Origin: Allobosea sp. Tri-44
Lineage (GTDB): Bacteria > Pseudomonadota > Alphaproteobacteria > Rhizobiales > Beijerinckiaceae
DNA length: 64,000 bases
Assembly: GCF_004123845.1 (NCBI RefSeq)
Contig: NZ_NBDP01000030.1
Span: 868,001-932,000 of the forward strand
Direction: 5' to 3'
A model generated the notes under the pieces. That model had not been told where the DNA came from and made no database searches. It saw only the letters and a list, made by a program, of their open reading frames with translations. Below, one piece after another: positions 53,725-64,000 of the stretch; within the stretch, counting starts at the first letter, position 1; the number at the start of each line of letters is the position of its first letter. The position numbers and the translations under genes were made by a program.

Positions 53725-53960
53725 GTGAGACTGCTCCCGATTGGTTGAAACCACTCCTCCCCAGGAGCGGTGCCGGCTGCCTGCTTATTTTGGCGGCACA
53801 CCGACGAAGGCGGCAGATTAATGACGGTTCGAAGCCCGCGTCCAGTGCGTCCGATCGACTTCGTTCCAGATCGAACTTTGTTGCGAATCTTACTAATGCA
53901 ACGCACGAAGCTGCGAAGGACGCATCAAAGGCCCGCAATGAAGCGCCCCGCTTTGCGTGG

Positions 53961-55109
53961 TCAGCGGGCCAGCTCCGCGATCAGCGCGCGGACGAACGCC
54001 GTCCCGGCGTCGAGCTGAGCCACGGTGAGGAACTCGTCCGGCTGATGCGCCTGGGCGATGTCGCCGGGGCCGCAGACCACGGTCGACCAGCCCGCCGCCT
54101 GGAACAGGCCGCCCTCGGTACCGTAGGCGACGACGTGGTTGGCATTGTCGCCAGTGACGCGCCGGGACAGCGTCTCGGCGGCACCCTCCTTCTCCGGTGC
54201 CAGCGGCGGCGTCTGGGAGGTGATCTCCATGGTGATGCCGGTCTCGGGCGCGATCGCCTTCATCGGCGCCTCCAGCTCGGCGATCTTGGCTCGGTAGCGC
54301 GCGACATAGTCGGTATCGTCGCCCGGCATCACCCGGACCTCGTGGCTGAAGCTGGCATGCTCGGCGGTGATGTTGACCGCCGTGCCGCCAGCGACGACAC
54401 CGACATGCAGCGTCGAATAAGGCGGCTCGAACGCGATGCCGGGCTGCGCCTTCGCCTTGTTCTCCTGCATGACGTCGTCATGCCAAGCGATCAGCTTGCC
54501 GGCGACCATGACCGCGGGCACGCCGATATCGACGCGGCTCGAATGCACGGCATGGCCGCGCACCGTCGTCTTCATGCGGGTGCCACCCTTGTGGCCGGTG
54601 ACGACCTGCATCATCGAGGGCTCGCCGACGATCACCGCGGACGGCTTCAAGCCCGCCTCCGCCATCGCATCGATCATGATCGCAGCGCCGATGCAGCCGA
54701 CCTCCTCGTCATAAGAGAGCGCGATGTGGAAGGGCCGCTTCAGCCCGGCCTCAAGCATCTCCGGCACCAGCGCCAGCGCGATCGCGTCGAAGCCCTTCAT
54801 GTCGCAGCTGCCGCGGCCATAGAGCTTGCCGTCGCGCTCGGTCAGCGTCCACGGATCGGAACTCCAGTCCTGGCCCTCGACCGGCACCACGTCGGTATGG
54901 CCGGAGAGGACGATGCCGCCGGCGGCCTGCGGCCCGACGGTCGCGTAGAGATTGGCCTTCTCGCCGTCGGGGCTCGGCACGATCGTGCTCTCGACGCCAT
55001 GCGCAGCGAGGTAATCGCGGCAGAAATGAATCAGCTCGAGATTGCTGCGCCAGGACTCGGTGTTGAACGACACCAGCTTGGCCAGCATCTCCTTGGGGGA
55101 ATAACGCAC
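53961..55109 (-). CDS. argE: Acetylornithine deacetylase / M20 peptidase family
   Basis: 382 aa zinc amidohydrolase. The metal-binding motifs are VLSGHTDVVPVEGQDW (about residue 67), GRGSCDMKGFDAIAL with the bridging Asp, and SYDEEVGCIGA with the catalytic Glu; a C-terminal EGGLFQAAGWSTVVCGPGD supplies a last ligand region. Pattern and length fit ArgE (N-acetylornithine to ornithine). Its position directly upstream of the peptide importer suggests it may instead, or in addition, deacylate imported N-acyl amino acids or peptides (inference). It starts with GTG at 55109. Confidence 0.87.
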   Translation of the reverse strand: MRYSPKEMLAKLVSFNTESWRSNLELIHFCRDYLAAHGVESTIVPSPDGEKANLYATVGPQAAGGIVLSGHTDVVPVEGQDWSSDPWTLTERDGKLYGRGSCDMKGFDAIALALVPEMLEAGLKRPFHIALSYDEEVGCIGAAIMIDAMAEAGLKPSAVIVGEPSMMQVVTGHKGGTRMKTTVRGHAVHSSRVDIGVPAVMVAGKLIAWHDDVMQENKAKAQPGIAFEPPYSTLHVGVVAGGTAVNITAEHASFSHEVRVMPGDDTDYVARYRAKIAELEAPMKAIAPETGITMEITSQTPPLAPEKEGAAETLSRRVTGDNANHVVAYGTEGGLFQAAGWSTVVCGPGDIAQAHQPDEFLTVAQLDAGTAFVRALIAELAR

Positions 55110-55260
55110 GGGTAAAAATCTCCGATGAGCTGGTCGACAGGCATGAACCGTGCCGGCAGGCTAAGCACGCACCGTCTGTCGTCAATCGGCATCGGGCGCT
55201 TGACCGGGCTGCGCCCGACGCGCTCATGTGCCGGCCAAGCAAGAATCCCGTGAGTCCGCC

Positions 55261-56229
55261 ATGTCCTTCGACGTCACCCTCGCCGACATCCAGGCCGCCG
55301 CCGTCCGCATCGCCGGCAAGGTCAGGCGGACCCCGACCTTCCTGAGCGCCGGCCTCTCGGCCAGGCTCGGCGTCGAGACCGTGGTCAAGGTCGAGAGCCT
55401 GCAACTCGCCGGCTCGTTCAAGGTGCGCGGCTGCTACAACAAGCTGCTCGGCCTCTCCGAAGCCGAGAGGGCACGCGGCGTCGTTACGGTCTCCGGTGGC
55501 AACCACGCCATTGCCGTCTCGCTGGTCGCCAGCATGCTCGGCATCAAGGCGCTGGTGCTGATGCCGAAGAACGTCGCACCGCTCAATATCCGCCTGACGC
55601 AGGAAGCGGGCGGCGAAGTCGAGCTCTGCGAGGATGCACTCGCTGCCTTCTCCAAGGCGGAGAAGTACGAGGGCAAGGGCATGACCCATGTCCACTCCTA
55701 TGACGACCCCGCGATCATCGCGGGCCATGGCACCGTCGGCCTCGAACTCGCGGCCGATGCCGGCGGGCGGGTCGACCATGTCTTCATTTCGATCGGCGGC
55801 GGCGGCTTCTCGGCCGGCGTCGGCGCAGCGCTGAAAGGGCTCGACCCGGCCGTGCGCATCCATGGCGTCGAGACAGAGGGCGCCACCACGATGACGCAGG
55901 CGCTCGCAGCCGGAAAGCCGGTGCCGATCCGCCCGACCTCGATCGCCCGCACGCTCGGCGCTCCCTTCGCGACCGAGCGGACCATGGCGGCCGCGCGCCA
56001 GTTCCTCGAGGAGATCATCGTCGTGCCCGACGCCGAAGCGGTCCGCGAGTTGGTCTGGGTCCTGCAGAACGGGCGCGTCCTGCTCGAGCCGGCCGCGTCC
56101 TGCACGGTCGCCGCCGCCATGGCGCGCAAGGACCAGTTCAAGCCCGGCGAGCGCGTCGCGCTGGTGCTGTGCGGCTCGAACGTCGCGCTCGACGACATCG
56201 AGCGCTGGCGCCAGGAATTCGGGCTCTGA
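55261..56229 (+). CDS. Threonine/serine dehydratase-type PLP enzyme
   Basis: 322 aa fold-type II PLP enzyme. The PLP Lys is K54 in AGSFKVRGCYNKL; VSGGNHAIAVSLVAS binds substrate, and the glycine loop ISIGGGGFSAGVGA cradles the phosphate. There is no C-terminal ACT-like regulatory domain, so it is a catabolic-type or serine/threonine dehydratase or racemase (deaminates threonine to 2-oxobutyrate). ATG 55261 is chosen; the frame is open 11 codons upstream. Divergent from argE with about 150 bp between. Confidence 0.88.
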   Translation: MSFDVTLADIQAAAVRIAGKVRRTPTFLSAGLSARLGVETVVKVESLQLAGSFKVRGCYNKLLGLSEAERARGVVTVSGGNHAIAVSLVASMLGIKALVLMPKNVAPLNIRLTQEAGGEVELCEDALAAFSKAEKYEGKGMTHVHSYDDPAIIAGHGTVGLELAADAGGRVDHVFISIGGGGFSAGVGAALKGLDPAVRIHGVETEGATTMTQALAAGKPVPIRPTSIARTLGAPFATERTMAAARQFLEEIIVVPDAEAVRELVWVLQNGRVLLEPAASCTVAAAMARKDQFKPGERVALVLCGSNVALDDIERWRQEFGL

Positions 56230-56283
56230 GCCGACCTGCGCGGGAGCACCGACCGAGGCGCGCCCTCCGGCTTCACGCTTCAG

Positions 56284-56922
56284 CTACGGAATGACGCTGC
56301 CGCGAGCCCGTCCACCCGCGACGCGGCAAGAGCAACCAGCGCCGAGATCGGCCGGATTGATCAGCTGGCAGGTGCGGACGGGCGTCTGGCAATAGTTGCC
56401 GATGCCTGAAGAGGCCGGAGCCGCATAGTAGGGCTCGGCATAGTATCGCCGGGGGTAATAGGGGGGCGGCTCTTCATAATAGGGCGTGCCGTAATAATAG
56501 GGATAAGCCGCAGCGCCCCCGATGATGGCACCGGCGGCCAGGCCTCCCGCGCCCCATCCCCAGCCACCGCCATAATAGCCGCGCCGGGCGTAACCCGGAC
56601 GTCCGTAATAGCCGCTGCCATCCCAGCGGTTGGACCGGTAGCCCCAGCCCGCGCCGCCGCGGTAGGCGCTGCCGCGATAGCCATAGCTTCCCCCTCCGAG
56701 GCCGGCGCGATTACCGCCAAAGCCGCCTCCAACTCCGACGCGATTGCCGCCGCCGAAGCTGCGACCAGACAGCGCAGGACCGCCGCCACCGCTCGGAGCG
56801 CCGCCGCCCGCGCGGACACCGCCACCGGGGAAGGCACTGCCGCTGATCTGCGCCGAGACGTCATTGGCGGCGAAAACCAGCAAGGGGACGAAAGAAGCGG
56901 CGAGAACGATCAGGCGGCGCAT
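56284..56922 (-). CDS. Secreted Gly/Tyr-rich protein of unknown function
   Basis: 212 aa. Signal peptide MRRLIVLAASFVPLLVFAAN ending near VSA, then a long low-complexity region of Gly with Arg/Ser/Tyr (about 33-120), a short hydrophobic Gly/Ala segment (GAGGLAAGAIIGGAAAY), a Tyr/Pro-rich stretch, and a C-terminal part with five cysteines (YCQTPVRTCQLI, AGCSCRVAGG). Proteins like this occur widely in Hyphomicrobiales but have no known role. Exported; perhaps surface or matrix associated (inference). Confidence 0.75.
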   Translation of the reverse strand: MRRLIVLAASFVPLLVFAANDVSAQISGSAFPGGGVRAGGGAPSGGGGPALSGRSFGGGNRVGVGGGFGGNRAGLGGGSYGYRGSAYRGGAGWGYRSNRWDGSGYYGRPGYARRGYYGGGWGWGAGGLAAGAIIGGAAAYPYYYGTPYYEEPPPYYPRRYYAEPYYAAPASSGIGNYCQTPVRTCQLINPADLGAGCSCRVAGGRARGSVIP

Positions 56923-57010
56923 GGCGGCCTCCCATTCGAGAAAGGATCGTCACGCATCAACGCGCGGACTCTTTGGCTGTTCCAAGGCGAGAGCCGCCCG
57001 ACTGAAGAGA

Positions 57011-57907
57011 TCATCTCTCGGCTGCGAGCATTCGCTTGAGCTCGGCCAGGAAGCGCTCGCTCGCCGGCGGCAGGGTCCGGCCGCGACGCTTCACCACCGC
57101 GATCGGGCGAACGAAGCCATCGCCCTCGATCGGCTGCGAGCGCAGGCTGCGCTCGGCCCGGACCTCCATGGCCGCGCCCGGCAGGATGGCGACCCCCAAA
57201 CCGGCACGCACCATGCCGACGGCACTCGACATGTAGGTCACCTCTGCACCGACGAGCGGCACCGTGCCGGTTTCGGCGAAGGCGCGATCGACCACCTGCC
57301 GGACGCTGGTCGCAGCATCCATGAGCACGAGCGGGTGCCTTGCCAGATCGGCGATCCCGATCTTCGCCAGCCGGGCGAGCGGGTGGTCTTTCGGATAGAC
57401 CGCGTGCATCCGGTCGCTACCGTGCAGCAGGATTTCGAGGTCGGCATTCGAGACCGCGCCGCCGGTCAGGCCGAGATCGGCCTCGCCGCTGGCGACCAGC
57501 TCGGCGACGCCGCTCGCGATCACGTCGCGGACCACAAAGCCGACGCCCGGATGGCTCGTGCGAAAATCAGCGATGATTTCCGGCAGCATACCCGATGCGA
57601 AGGACGGCAGCACGGCGAGCCTGACGATGCCGCGCTGCATGGTCGAGAGCTGGCGCGTCTCGGCGAGCACGCCGTCGAGATCGCGCAGGATGCGGCCGAG
57701 CGTCGGCAAGAGCTCGGCACCGTTGCGGGTCAGCGCAACCACGCGGGTGTTGCGGTCGAACAGGCGCACGCCAAGCGCCTCTTCCAGTTTCCGAATCTGA
57801 ACGGTGAGCGCCGGCTGCGACAGGTTCAGGCTCGCCGCCGCGCGGGTGAAGCTGCCGCTATGGGCGATCGTGACGAAGGCTCGCAGCTGCCCGACATCGA
57901 GATTCAT
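57011..57907 (-). CDS. LysR-family transcriptional regulator
   Basis: 298 aa. N-terminal winged helix: MNLDVGQLRAFVTIAHSGSF, RAAASLNLSQPALTVQIRKL, EEALGVRLFDRNTR. The effector-binding domain (about 90-290) is complete (GIVRLAVLPSFASGMLPEII). Divergent from the AtuA-type/Bug operon with 83 bp between start codons' regions, the standard arrangement for a LysR activator of the divergent catabolic genes. The inducer is unknown. Confidence 0.92.
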   Translation of the reverse strand: MNLDVGQLRAFVTIAHSGSFTRAAASLNLSQPALTVQIRKLEEALGVRLFDRNTRVVALTRNGAELLPTLGRILRDLDGVLAETRQLSTMQRGIVRLAVLPSFASGMLPEIIADFRTSHPGVGFVVRDVIASGVAELVASGEADLGLTGGAVSNADLEILLHGSDRMHAVYPKDHPLARLAKIGIADLARHPLVLMDAATSVRQVVDRAFAETGTVPLVGAEVTYMSSAVGMVRAGLGVAILPGAAMEVRAERSLRSQPIEGDGFVRPIAVVKRRGRTLPPASERFLAELKRMLAAER

Positions 57908-57990
57908 AATTTATGACTATTACTGATATCCAATAATTTCAATTGTTTAATCAATTTGACCCTGCTCCTGATGTCAGCACGGGAGGACGC
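57908..57990. promoter_or_regulatory. LysR-type divergent promoter region
   Basis: AT-rich (much more than its surroundings) with an ATTTCAATTGTTTAAT dyad (57935-57950), which contains the T-N11-A spacing expected of a LysR binding site, and a GGGAGGA ribosome-binding site at 57981-57987 for the AtuA-type gene. Binding is inferred from position and composition only. Confidence 0.55.
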
Positions 57991-59334
57991 ATGAAAACGG
58001 TGCGGATCGGGGCAGGCGCGGGATATGCCGGCGACAGGATCGAGCCGGCGCTCGAACTCGCTGAGAAGGGCGCGCTCGATTATCTCGTGTTCGAGTGCCT
58101 GGCCGAGCGCACGATCGCACTGGCCCAGCAGGCGCGCCGCAAGAACCCGGCTGGTGGCTTCGACCCCTTGCTCGGCGAGCGGCTCAGAGCCGTTCTGGCA
58201 CCCTGCCGGCGCGCCGGCACCCGCATCGTGACCAATATGGGCGCGGCCAATCCGCTGGCCGCCGCCGAACAGGCCGCCGGCATCGCCCGTGAGCTCGGCT
58301 TTCCCGGTCTCAGGATCGCCGCCGTGACCGGCGACGACGTGGTTGCGGCCATCGCCGGCAGCGAACTCGCGATCGAAGAGAGCGGCGGTCCGATTTCCGC
58401 GCTCGGCGACAGCCTGGTCTCGGCCAACGCCTATATCGGCGCAGAACCGATCGCCGCGGCGTTGGCCGAAGGCGCCGACATCGTCATCACCGGCCGCGCC
58501 GCCGACCCGTCGCTCTTCGTCGGACCGCTCGTCCACGGGTTCGGCTGGTCCTTCGACGACTGGCACCGGCTCGGCCAGGCGACGCTGATCGGTCATCTGC
58601 TCGAATGCGCCGGCCAGGTCACCGGCGGCTATTTCGCCGACCCCGGCTTCAAGGATATCGCCGGCCTCGCACGCCTCGGCTTCCCGATCGGCGAGGCCTC
58701 GGAGGACGGCAGCGTCGTCGTCACCAAGGTCGAGGGCTCGGGCGGCCAGGTCACGCCGGCGACCTGCAAGGAGCAGATCCTCTACGAACTGCACGATCCG
58801 GCCCGCTATCTCACCCCCGACGTCACCGCCGACTTCTCGCAGGCTCGCGTTACGCAGATCGGGCCGGACCGGGTGCGCATCGAGGGCGCAAGCGGCCGGA
58901 TGCGGCCTGAACAGCTCAAGGTCTCGCTCGGCATCGCGGAAGGCTTCACCGGCGAAGGCCAGATTTCCTATGCCGGCCCGGGCGCAAGGGCGCGCGGCGA
59001 GCTCGCGCTCGCGATCGTGCGCGAGCGGCTGGCGCTGACCGGCGTCGCCACCAGCGAGTTGCGCTTCGACCTGATCGGCGTGAATGCCCTGCATGGCGAG
59101 ACGCTCTCGGCCCGTGGCGGCCAGGAGCCCTACGAAGTTCGGGCCCGCATCGCCGGCCGCACCGCAAACCGGGCCGAGGCCCAGCGCATCGGCCGCGAGG
59201 TCGAGACGCTCTACACCAACGGCCCGGCCGGTGGCGGCGGTGTCACGACCTCGGTGCGCGAGGTGCTCGGCGTGCTCTCGACCTATCTGCCACGCGAGCA
59301 GGTCGTTCCCGCCGTGCACATTCTGGAGAGCTGA
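57991..59334 (+). CDS. AtuA-type acyclic terpene utilisation family protein (DUF1446)
   Basis: 447 aa. VRIGAGAGYAGDRIEPALEL at the N-terminus, DYLVFECLAERTIALAQQ, GADIVITGRAADPSLFVGPL and VTKVEGSGGQVTPATCKEQI are typical of the AtuA/DUF1446 family, found in geranyl-CoA and other carboxylic acid pathways; its exact reaction is not established. It is a shorter version: the C-terminal domain is encoded by the next gene, two bases downstream. ATG 57991 with GGGAGGA is the start. Confidence 0.85.
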   Translation: MKTVRIGAGAGYAGDRIEPALELAEKGALDYLVFECLAERTIALAQQARRKNPAGGFDPLLGERLRAVLAPCRRAGTRIVTNMGAANPLAAAEQAAGIARELGFPGLRIAAVTGDDVVAAIAGSELAIEESGGPISALGDSLVSANAYIGAEPIAAALAEGADIVITGRAADPSLFVGPLVHGFGWSFDDWHRLGQATLIGHLLECAGQVTGGYFADPGFKDIAGLARLGFPIGEASEDGSVVVTKVEGSGGQVTPATCKEQILYELHDPARYLTPDVTADFSQARVTQIGPDRVRIEGASGRMRPEQLKVSLGIAEGFTGEGQISYAGPGARARGELALAIVRERLALTGVATSELRFDLIGVNALHGETLSARGGQEPYEVRARIAGRTANRAEAQRIGREVETLYTNGPAGGGGVTTSVREVLGVLSTYLPREQVVPAVHILES

Positions 59335-59335
59335 G

Positions 59336-59644
59336 ATGAAGCTGCGCCAGATCGCCCATGCCCGCACCGGGGACAAGGGCAACACCTCCAGCATTGCGCT
59401 CATCGCCTTCGATCCCGCCGACTATCCGCGGCTCGCGCGCGAGGTCACGGCCGAGCGCGTCGGCGCGCATTTCGGCACGCTCGTCGCCGGCGAAGTCACG
59501 CGCTACGAGGTGCCGAGCCTGGGCGCCCTCAATTTCGTCATGCGCCAGGCGCTCGGCGGCGGTGTCACCCGCTCCCTTATTCTCGATACCCACGGCAAGA
59601 GCCTGAGCTCGGCCCTGCTCGATCTCGACCTTCCCGACGACTGA
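59336..59644 (+). CDS. AtuA-related C-terminal domain protein
   Basis: 102 aa. Begins KLRQIAHARTGDKGNTSSIA, a signature of the C-terminal domain of AtuA-like proteins, and ends HGKSLSSALLDLDLP. It starts 1 bp after the previous stop (TGAGATG), and the two polypeptides presumably form the equivalent of one long AtuA. No independent activity is known. Confidence 0.85.
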   Translation: MKLRQIAHARTGDKGNTSSIALIAFDPADYPRLAREVTAERVGAHFGTLVAGEVTRYEVPSLGALNFVMRQALGGGVTRSLILDTHGKSLSSALLDLDLPDD

Positions 59645-59690
59645 AGAACTCCGCGTGAAGCGGGCGATGATCACGACAATGGAGGAGACG

Positions 59691-60662
59691 ATGATGAAGA
59701 CGAGACGGTGGATGCTCTCGACGGCCGCGATGCTCGCGACAGGCCTTGCCCTGCCGGCGGCAGCGCAGGACTTCCCGGCCAAGAACATCAAGTTCGTCGT
59801 GCCCTTCGCCGCCGGCAGCGCGACCGACGCGCTGGCGCGCATTCTCGGCGAGCATCTCTCGAGAACTCTCGGCCGGCCGATCGTGGTCGAGAACCTCCCC
59901 GGCGCCAGCGGCATCATCGCGGCGCAGAACGTCGTCCGGGCCGATCCCGACGGCCACACCCTGCTGATCACCACCAACACCACCCATGGCGCCAATCAGA
60001 GCCTGCTCAAGAGCGTGCCCTATGACGCAGTCAAGGATTTCGAGCCGGTCGGCAAGCTCGGCACGATCACGCTGGCGCTCGCAACCCACCAGTCCGTGCC
60101 GGCAAAGACGGTGCGGGAGCTCATCGCCTACGCCAAGGCCAATCCGGGCAAGCTCACCTTCGGCGCCGGCTCGAGCTCGTCGCGCATCGCCGGCGAGATG
60201 CTGAAGTCGCTCGCCGGGCTGGACCTCACCTATGTGCCCTATCGCAGCAACCCGCAGGCGATCACCGATCTGCTCGGCGGCCAGATCTCGATCGTCTTCG
60301 CCGACATCTCGACGACGCTGCCGCAGATCAAGGCGGGCAAGGTCAACGGGCTCGCCGTCTCGACCGCCAAGCGCAGCGCGCTCGCGCCTGACCTGCCGAC
60401 CATGGCGGAGGCCGGAGTCGCCGGCTACGACCTCGCAGCCTGGTTCGCCGCCTTCGCTCCGGCGAAGACGCCGCGCCCGGTCATCGACAAGCTCAACCAG
60501 GCCTTTGTCGCCGCACTCAACGACAAGACGACACAGGAGCGGCTGCTCGCCGCCGGCATCGAGCCGGAAACCAGCACGCCGGACGAGCTCAAGGCCTTCG
60601 TGCCGGTCGAGATCAAAAAATGGGCCGATATCGTCAAGGCGGCTGGCATCCAGCCGGAGTGA
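59691..60662 (+). CDS. Bug-family tripartite tricarboxylate transporter receptor
   Basis: 323 aa. Signal peptide MLSTAAMLATGLALPAAAQ, mature domain IKFVVPFAAGSATDALARIL, SRTLGRPIVVENLPGASGII and TYVPYRSNPQAITDLLGGQI, all typical of Bug/TctC periplasmic receptors that bind carboxylates. No TctA/TctB membrane partner is in the window, as is common for Bug proteins. GGAGGAGACG precedes the ATG at 59691. Third gene of the LysR-linked operon, so its ligand is probably the organic acid handled by the AtuA-type proteins (inference). Confidence 0.9.
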   Translation: MMKTRRWMLSTAAMLATGLALPAAAQDFPAKNIKFVVPFAAGSATDALARILGEHLSRTLGRPIVVENLPGASGIIAAQNVVRADPDGHTLLITTNTTHGANQSLLKSVPYDAVKDFEPVGKLGTITLALATHQSVPAKTVRELIAYAKANPGKLTFGAGSSSSRIAGEMLKSLAGLDLTYVPYRSNPQAITDLLGGQISIVFADISTTLPQIKAGKVNGLAVSTAKRSALAPDLPTMAEAGVAGYDLAAWFAAFAPAKTPRPVIDKLNQAFVAALNDKTTQERLLAAGIEPETSTPDELKAFVPVEIKKWADIVKAAGIQPE

Positions 60663-62993
<2,331 letters not shown>

Positions 62994-63062
62994 CGCTTTC
63001 CCGCAACGGACCCGGCCCGGCGACGGCGCTTCGGCGGCTCCCGGACCTGAGTCCTCATCAGG

Positions 63063-64000
63063 TCAGAAATAACGCGCCAGGTTCCGCCTGATCCGTTCCA
63101 GCGGCGCCACATCGGCGGCCGGCCGCTCGAAGGCCTTGCCGGTGATCGTCTCGAAGGCGCGGATATAGACCTGCGAGGTCTGCTCGATCAATTCGTCCGG
63201 GATCGCGGGGATCGGCTCGTTATAGGGGTCGCAGCGCGCCGCCACCCAGTTGCGCACGAAATCCTTGTCGAAGCTCTCCGGCTTTTCGCCATTCGCGAAG
63301 CGCTCGGGATAGCTTCCGGCGAACCAGTAGCGGCTCGAATCGGGGGTATGGATCTCGTCGGCCAGGATGATCCTGCCCTCGGGATCAGTGCCGAACTCAT
63401 ACTTCGTGTCGGCGAGGATCAGCCCACGTTCGGCGGCGAGCTTCTGGCCGCGGGCGAACAGCGCCTGTGCGTAATCCGACAGCGTCTCCCACTGCGCCTT
63501 GGTCAGCAGCCCCTGCTCCAGGATCTCGGCAGGCGAGAGCGGCTCGTCATGGCCGCCGTCGAAGGCCTTGCTGGTCGGGGTGATGATCGCCTGCGGCAAG
63601 GCCTCGTTGTCGCGCAAACCATCGGGGAAGCGGGCGCCGTACATCTCGCGCTGGCCCTGCTTGTACATGGTCAGGATCGAGGTGCCGGTGGTGCCGGCGA
63701 GATAGCCGCGCACCACGATCTCGACCGGCAGGATGTCGAGCCGCTGCCCGACCACGACATTGGGATCGGGATAGTCGAGCACGTGGTTGGGGCAGATGTC
63801 CGCCGTCTGCTCGAAGCAGAAGCGCGCCGTCTGCGTCAGCACCTGGCCCTTGAACGGGATGCAGGCGATGGCGCGGTCGAAGGCGCTGAGCCGGTCGGTC
63901 GCGATGATGATGCGGCGCCCATCCGGCAAATCGTAATTCTCGCGGACCTTGCCGCGATAATGGTTCGGCAGCTCCGGGATCGTGACATCGCGGATGGTGT
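63063..64000 (-). CDS. purC: Phosphoribosylaminoimidazole-succinocarboxamide synthase (5' end cut by window)
   Basis: ATP-dependent purine biosynthesis enzyme joining CAIR and aspartate. About 312 residues are present; the first codons lie beyond 64000. The visible N-terminus reads [20 protein letters not shown], then [20 protein letters not shown]. Further motifs are [40 protein letters not shown] and [19 protein letters not shown], the family signature with the SSR motif. It is the longer, ADE1-like type. Convergent with groEL, 69 bp apart. Confidence 0.95.
   Translation of the reverse strand, partial: TIRDVTIPELPNHYRGKVRENYDLPDGRRIIIATDRLSAFDRAIACIPFKGQVLTQTARFCFEQTADICPNHVLDYPDPNVVVGQRLDILPVEIVVRGYLAGTTGTSILTMYKQGQREMYGARFPDGLRDNEALPQAIITPTSKAFDGGHDEPLSPAEILEQGLLTKAQWETLSDYAQALFARGQKLAAERGLILADTKYEFGTDPEGRIILADEIHTPDSSRYWFAGSYPERFANGEKPESFDKDFVRNWVAARCDPYNEPIPAIPDELIEQTSQVYIRAFETITGKAFERPAADVAPLERIRRNLARYF

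Noticed and set aside
48216..53748. Plus-strand frames of more than 500 codons opposite the two substrate-binding proteins
   Set aside because: Same shadow effect; the minus-strand products have signal peptides and the SBP_bac_5 pattern.

Overview
The window is 64 kb of GC-rich, densely coded bacterial chromosome. It looks like an alphaproteobacterium of the Hyphomicrobiales, closest in character to Bosea and its relatives. That is inferred from gene content and gene order (TIGR01459-type HAD, ribF, ileS; a PodJ-like Sel1 protein; the TauE plus TIGR02186 pair; DUF3305/DUF3306 beside formate dehydrogenase; usg) and from rhizobial-type interspersed palindromes. No database search was possible. 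I see no rRNA, tRNA, CRISPR array, transposase or prophage gene.

Layout. 1-5.6 kb: 5' end of ileS, ribF, a MaoC hydratase, a stand-alone CheY-like regulator, a HAD phosphatase and an EAL-domain membrane protein. 5.8-9.1 kb: a winged-helix/TPR membrane protein divergent from an omega-aminotransferase. 9.2-15.8 kb: a fatty-acid oxidation cluster (acyl-CoA dehydrogenase, thiolase, FadJ) with a degenerate peptide-deformylase-like gene at its 3' end and a MerR regulator upstream. 16.2-21.5 kb: the PodJ-like polarity factor, then a TauE/SafE exporter coupled to a TIGR02186 protein.

21.6-42.4 kb is a formate/molybdenum region. On the minus strand a nearly continuous run reads: biotin-ligase-like protein, DUF6505, DUF6352, DUF3305, DUF3306, HTH-TorD fusion, small Tat peptide, Fdh alpha, beta and gamma, then mobB and moeA after a terminator. 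A polyferredoxin with an HdrA-like N-terminus is divergent from it. Further along are a TusA-like sulfurtransferase, an Mrp/ApbC iron-sulfur carrier, mobA, fdhD and DUF2478. Together these supply the enzyme, cofactor synthesis, sulfur insertion, Fe-S loading, chaperoning and probable electron transfer for a membrane-bound, Cys-type molybdenum or tungsten formate dehydrogenase. The accessory block of DUF genes plus the polyferredoxin is the best candidate here for an undescribed system.

42.6-55.1 kb: an O-antigen-ligase-like protein, then two SBP/permease modules of a peptide-type ABC importer sharing one ATPase pair, with an ArgE-type deacetylase upstream. 55.3-60.7 kb: threonine/serine dehydratase, a Gly/Tyr-rich secreted protein, and a LysR-controlled operon of AtuA-type proteins plus a Bug-type solute receptor. 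60.7-64 kb: usg, a groEL without groES, and most of purC.

Palindromic repeats occupy many intergenic gaps, and several factor-independent terminators are recognisable.
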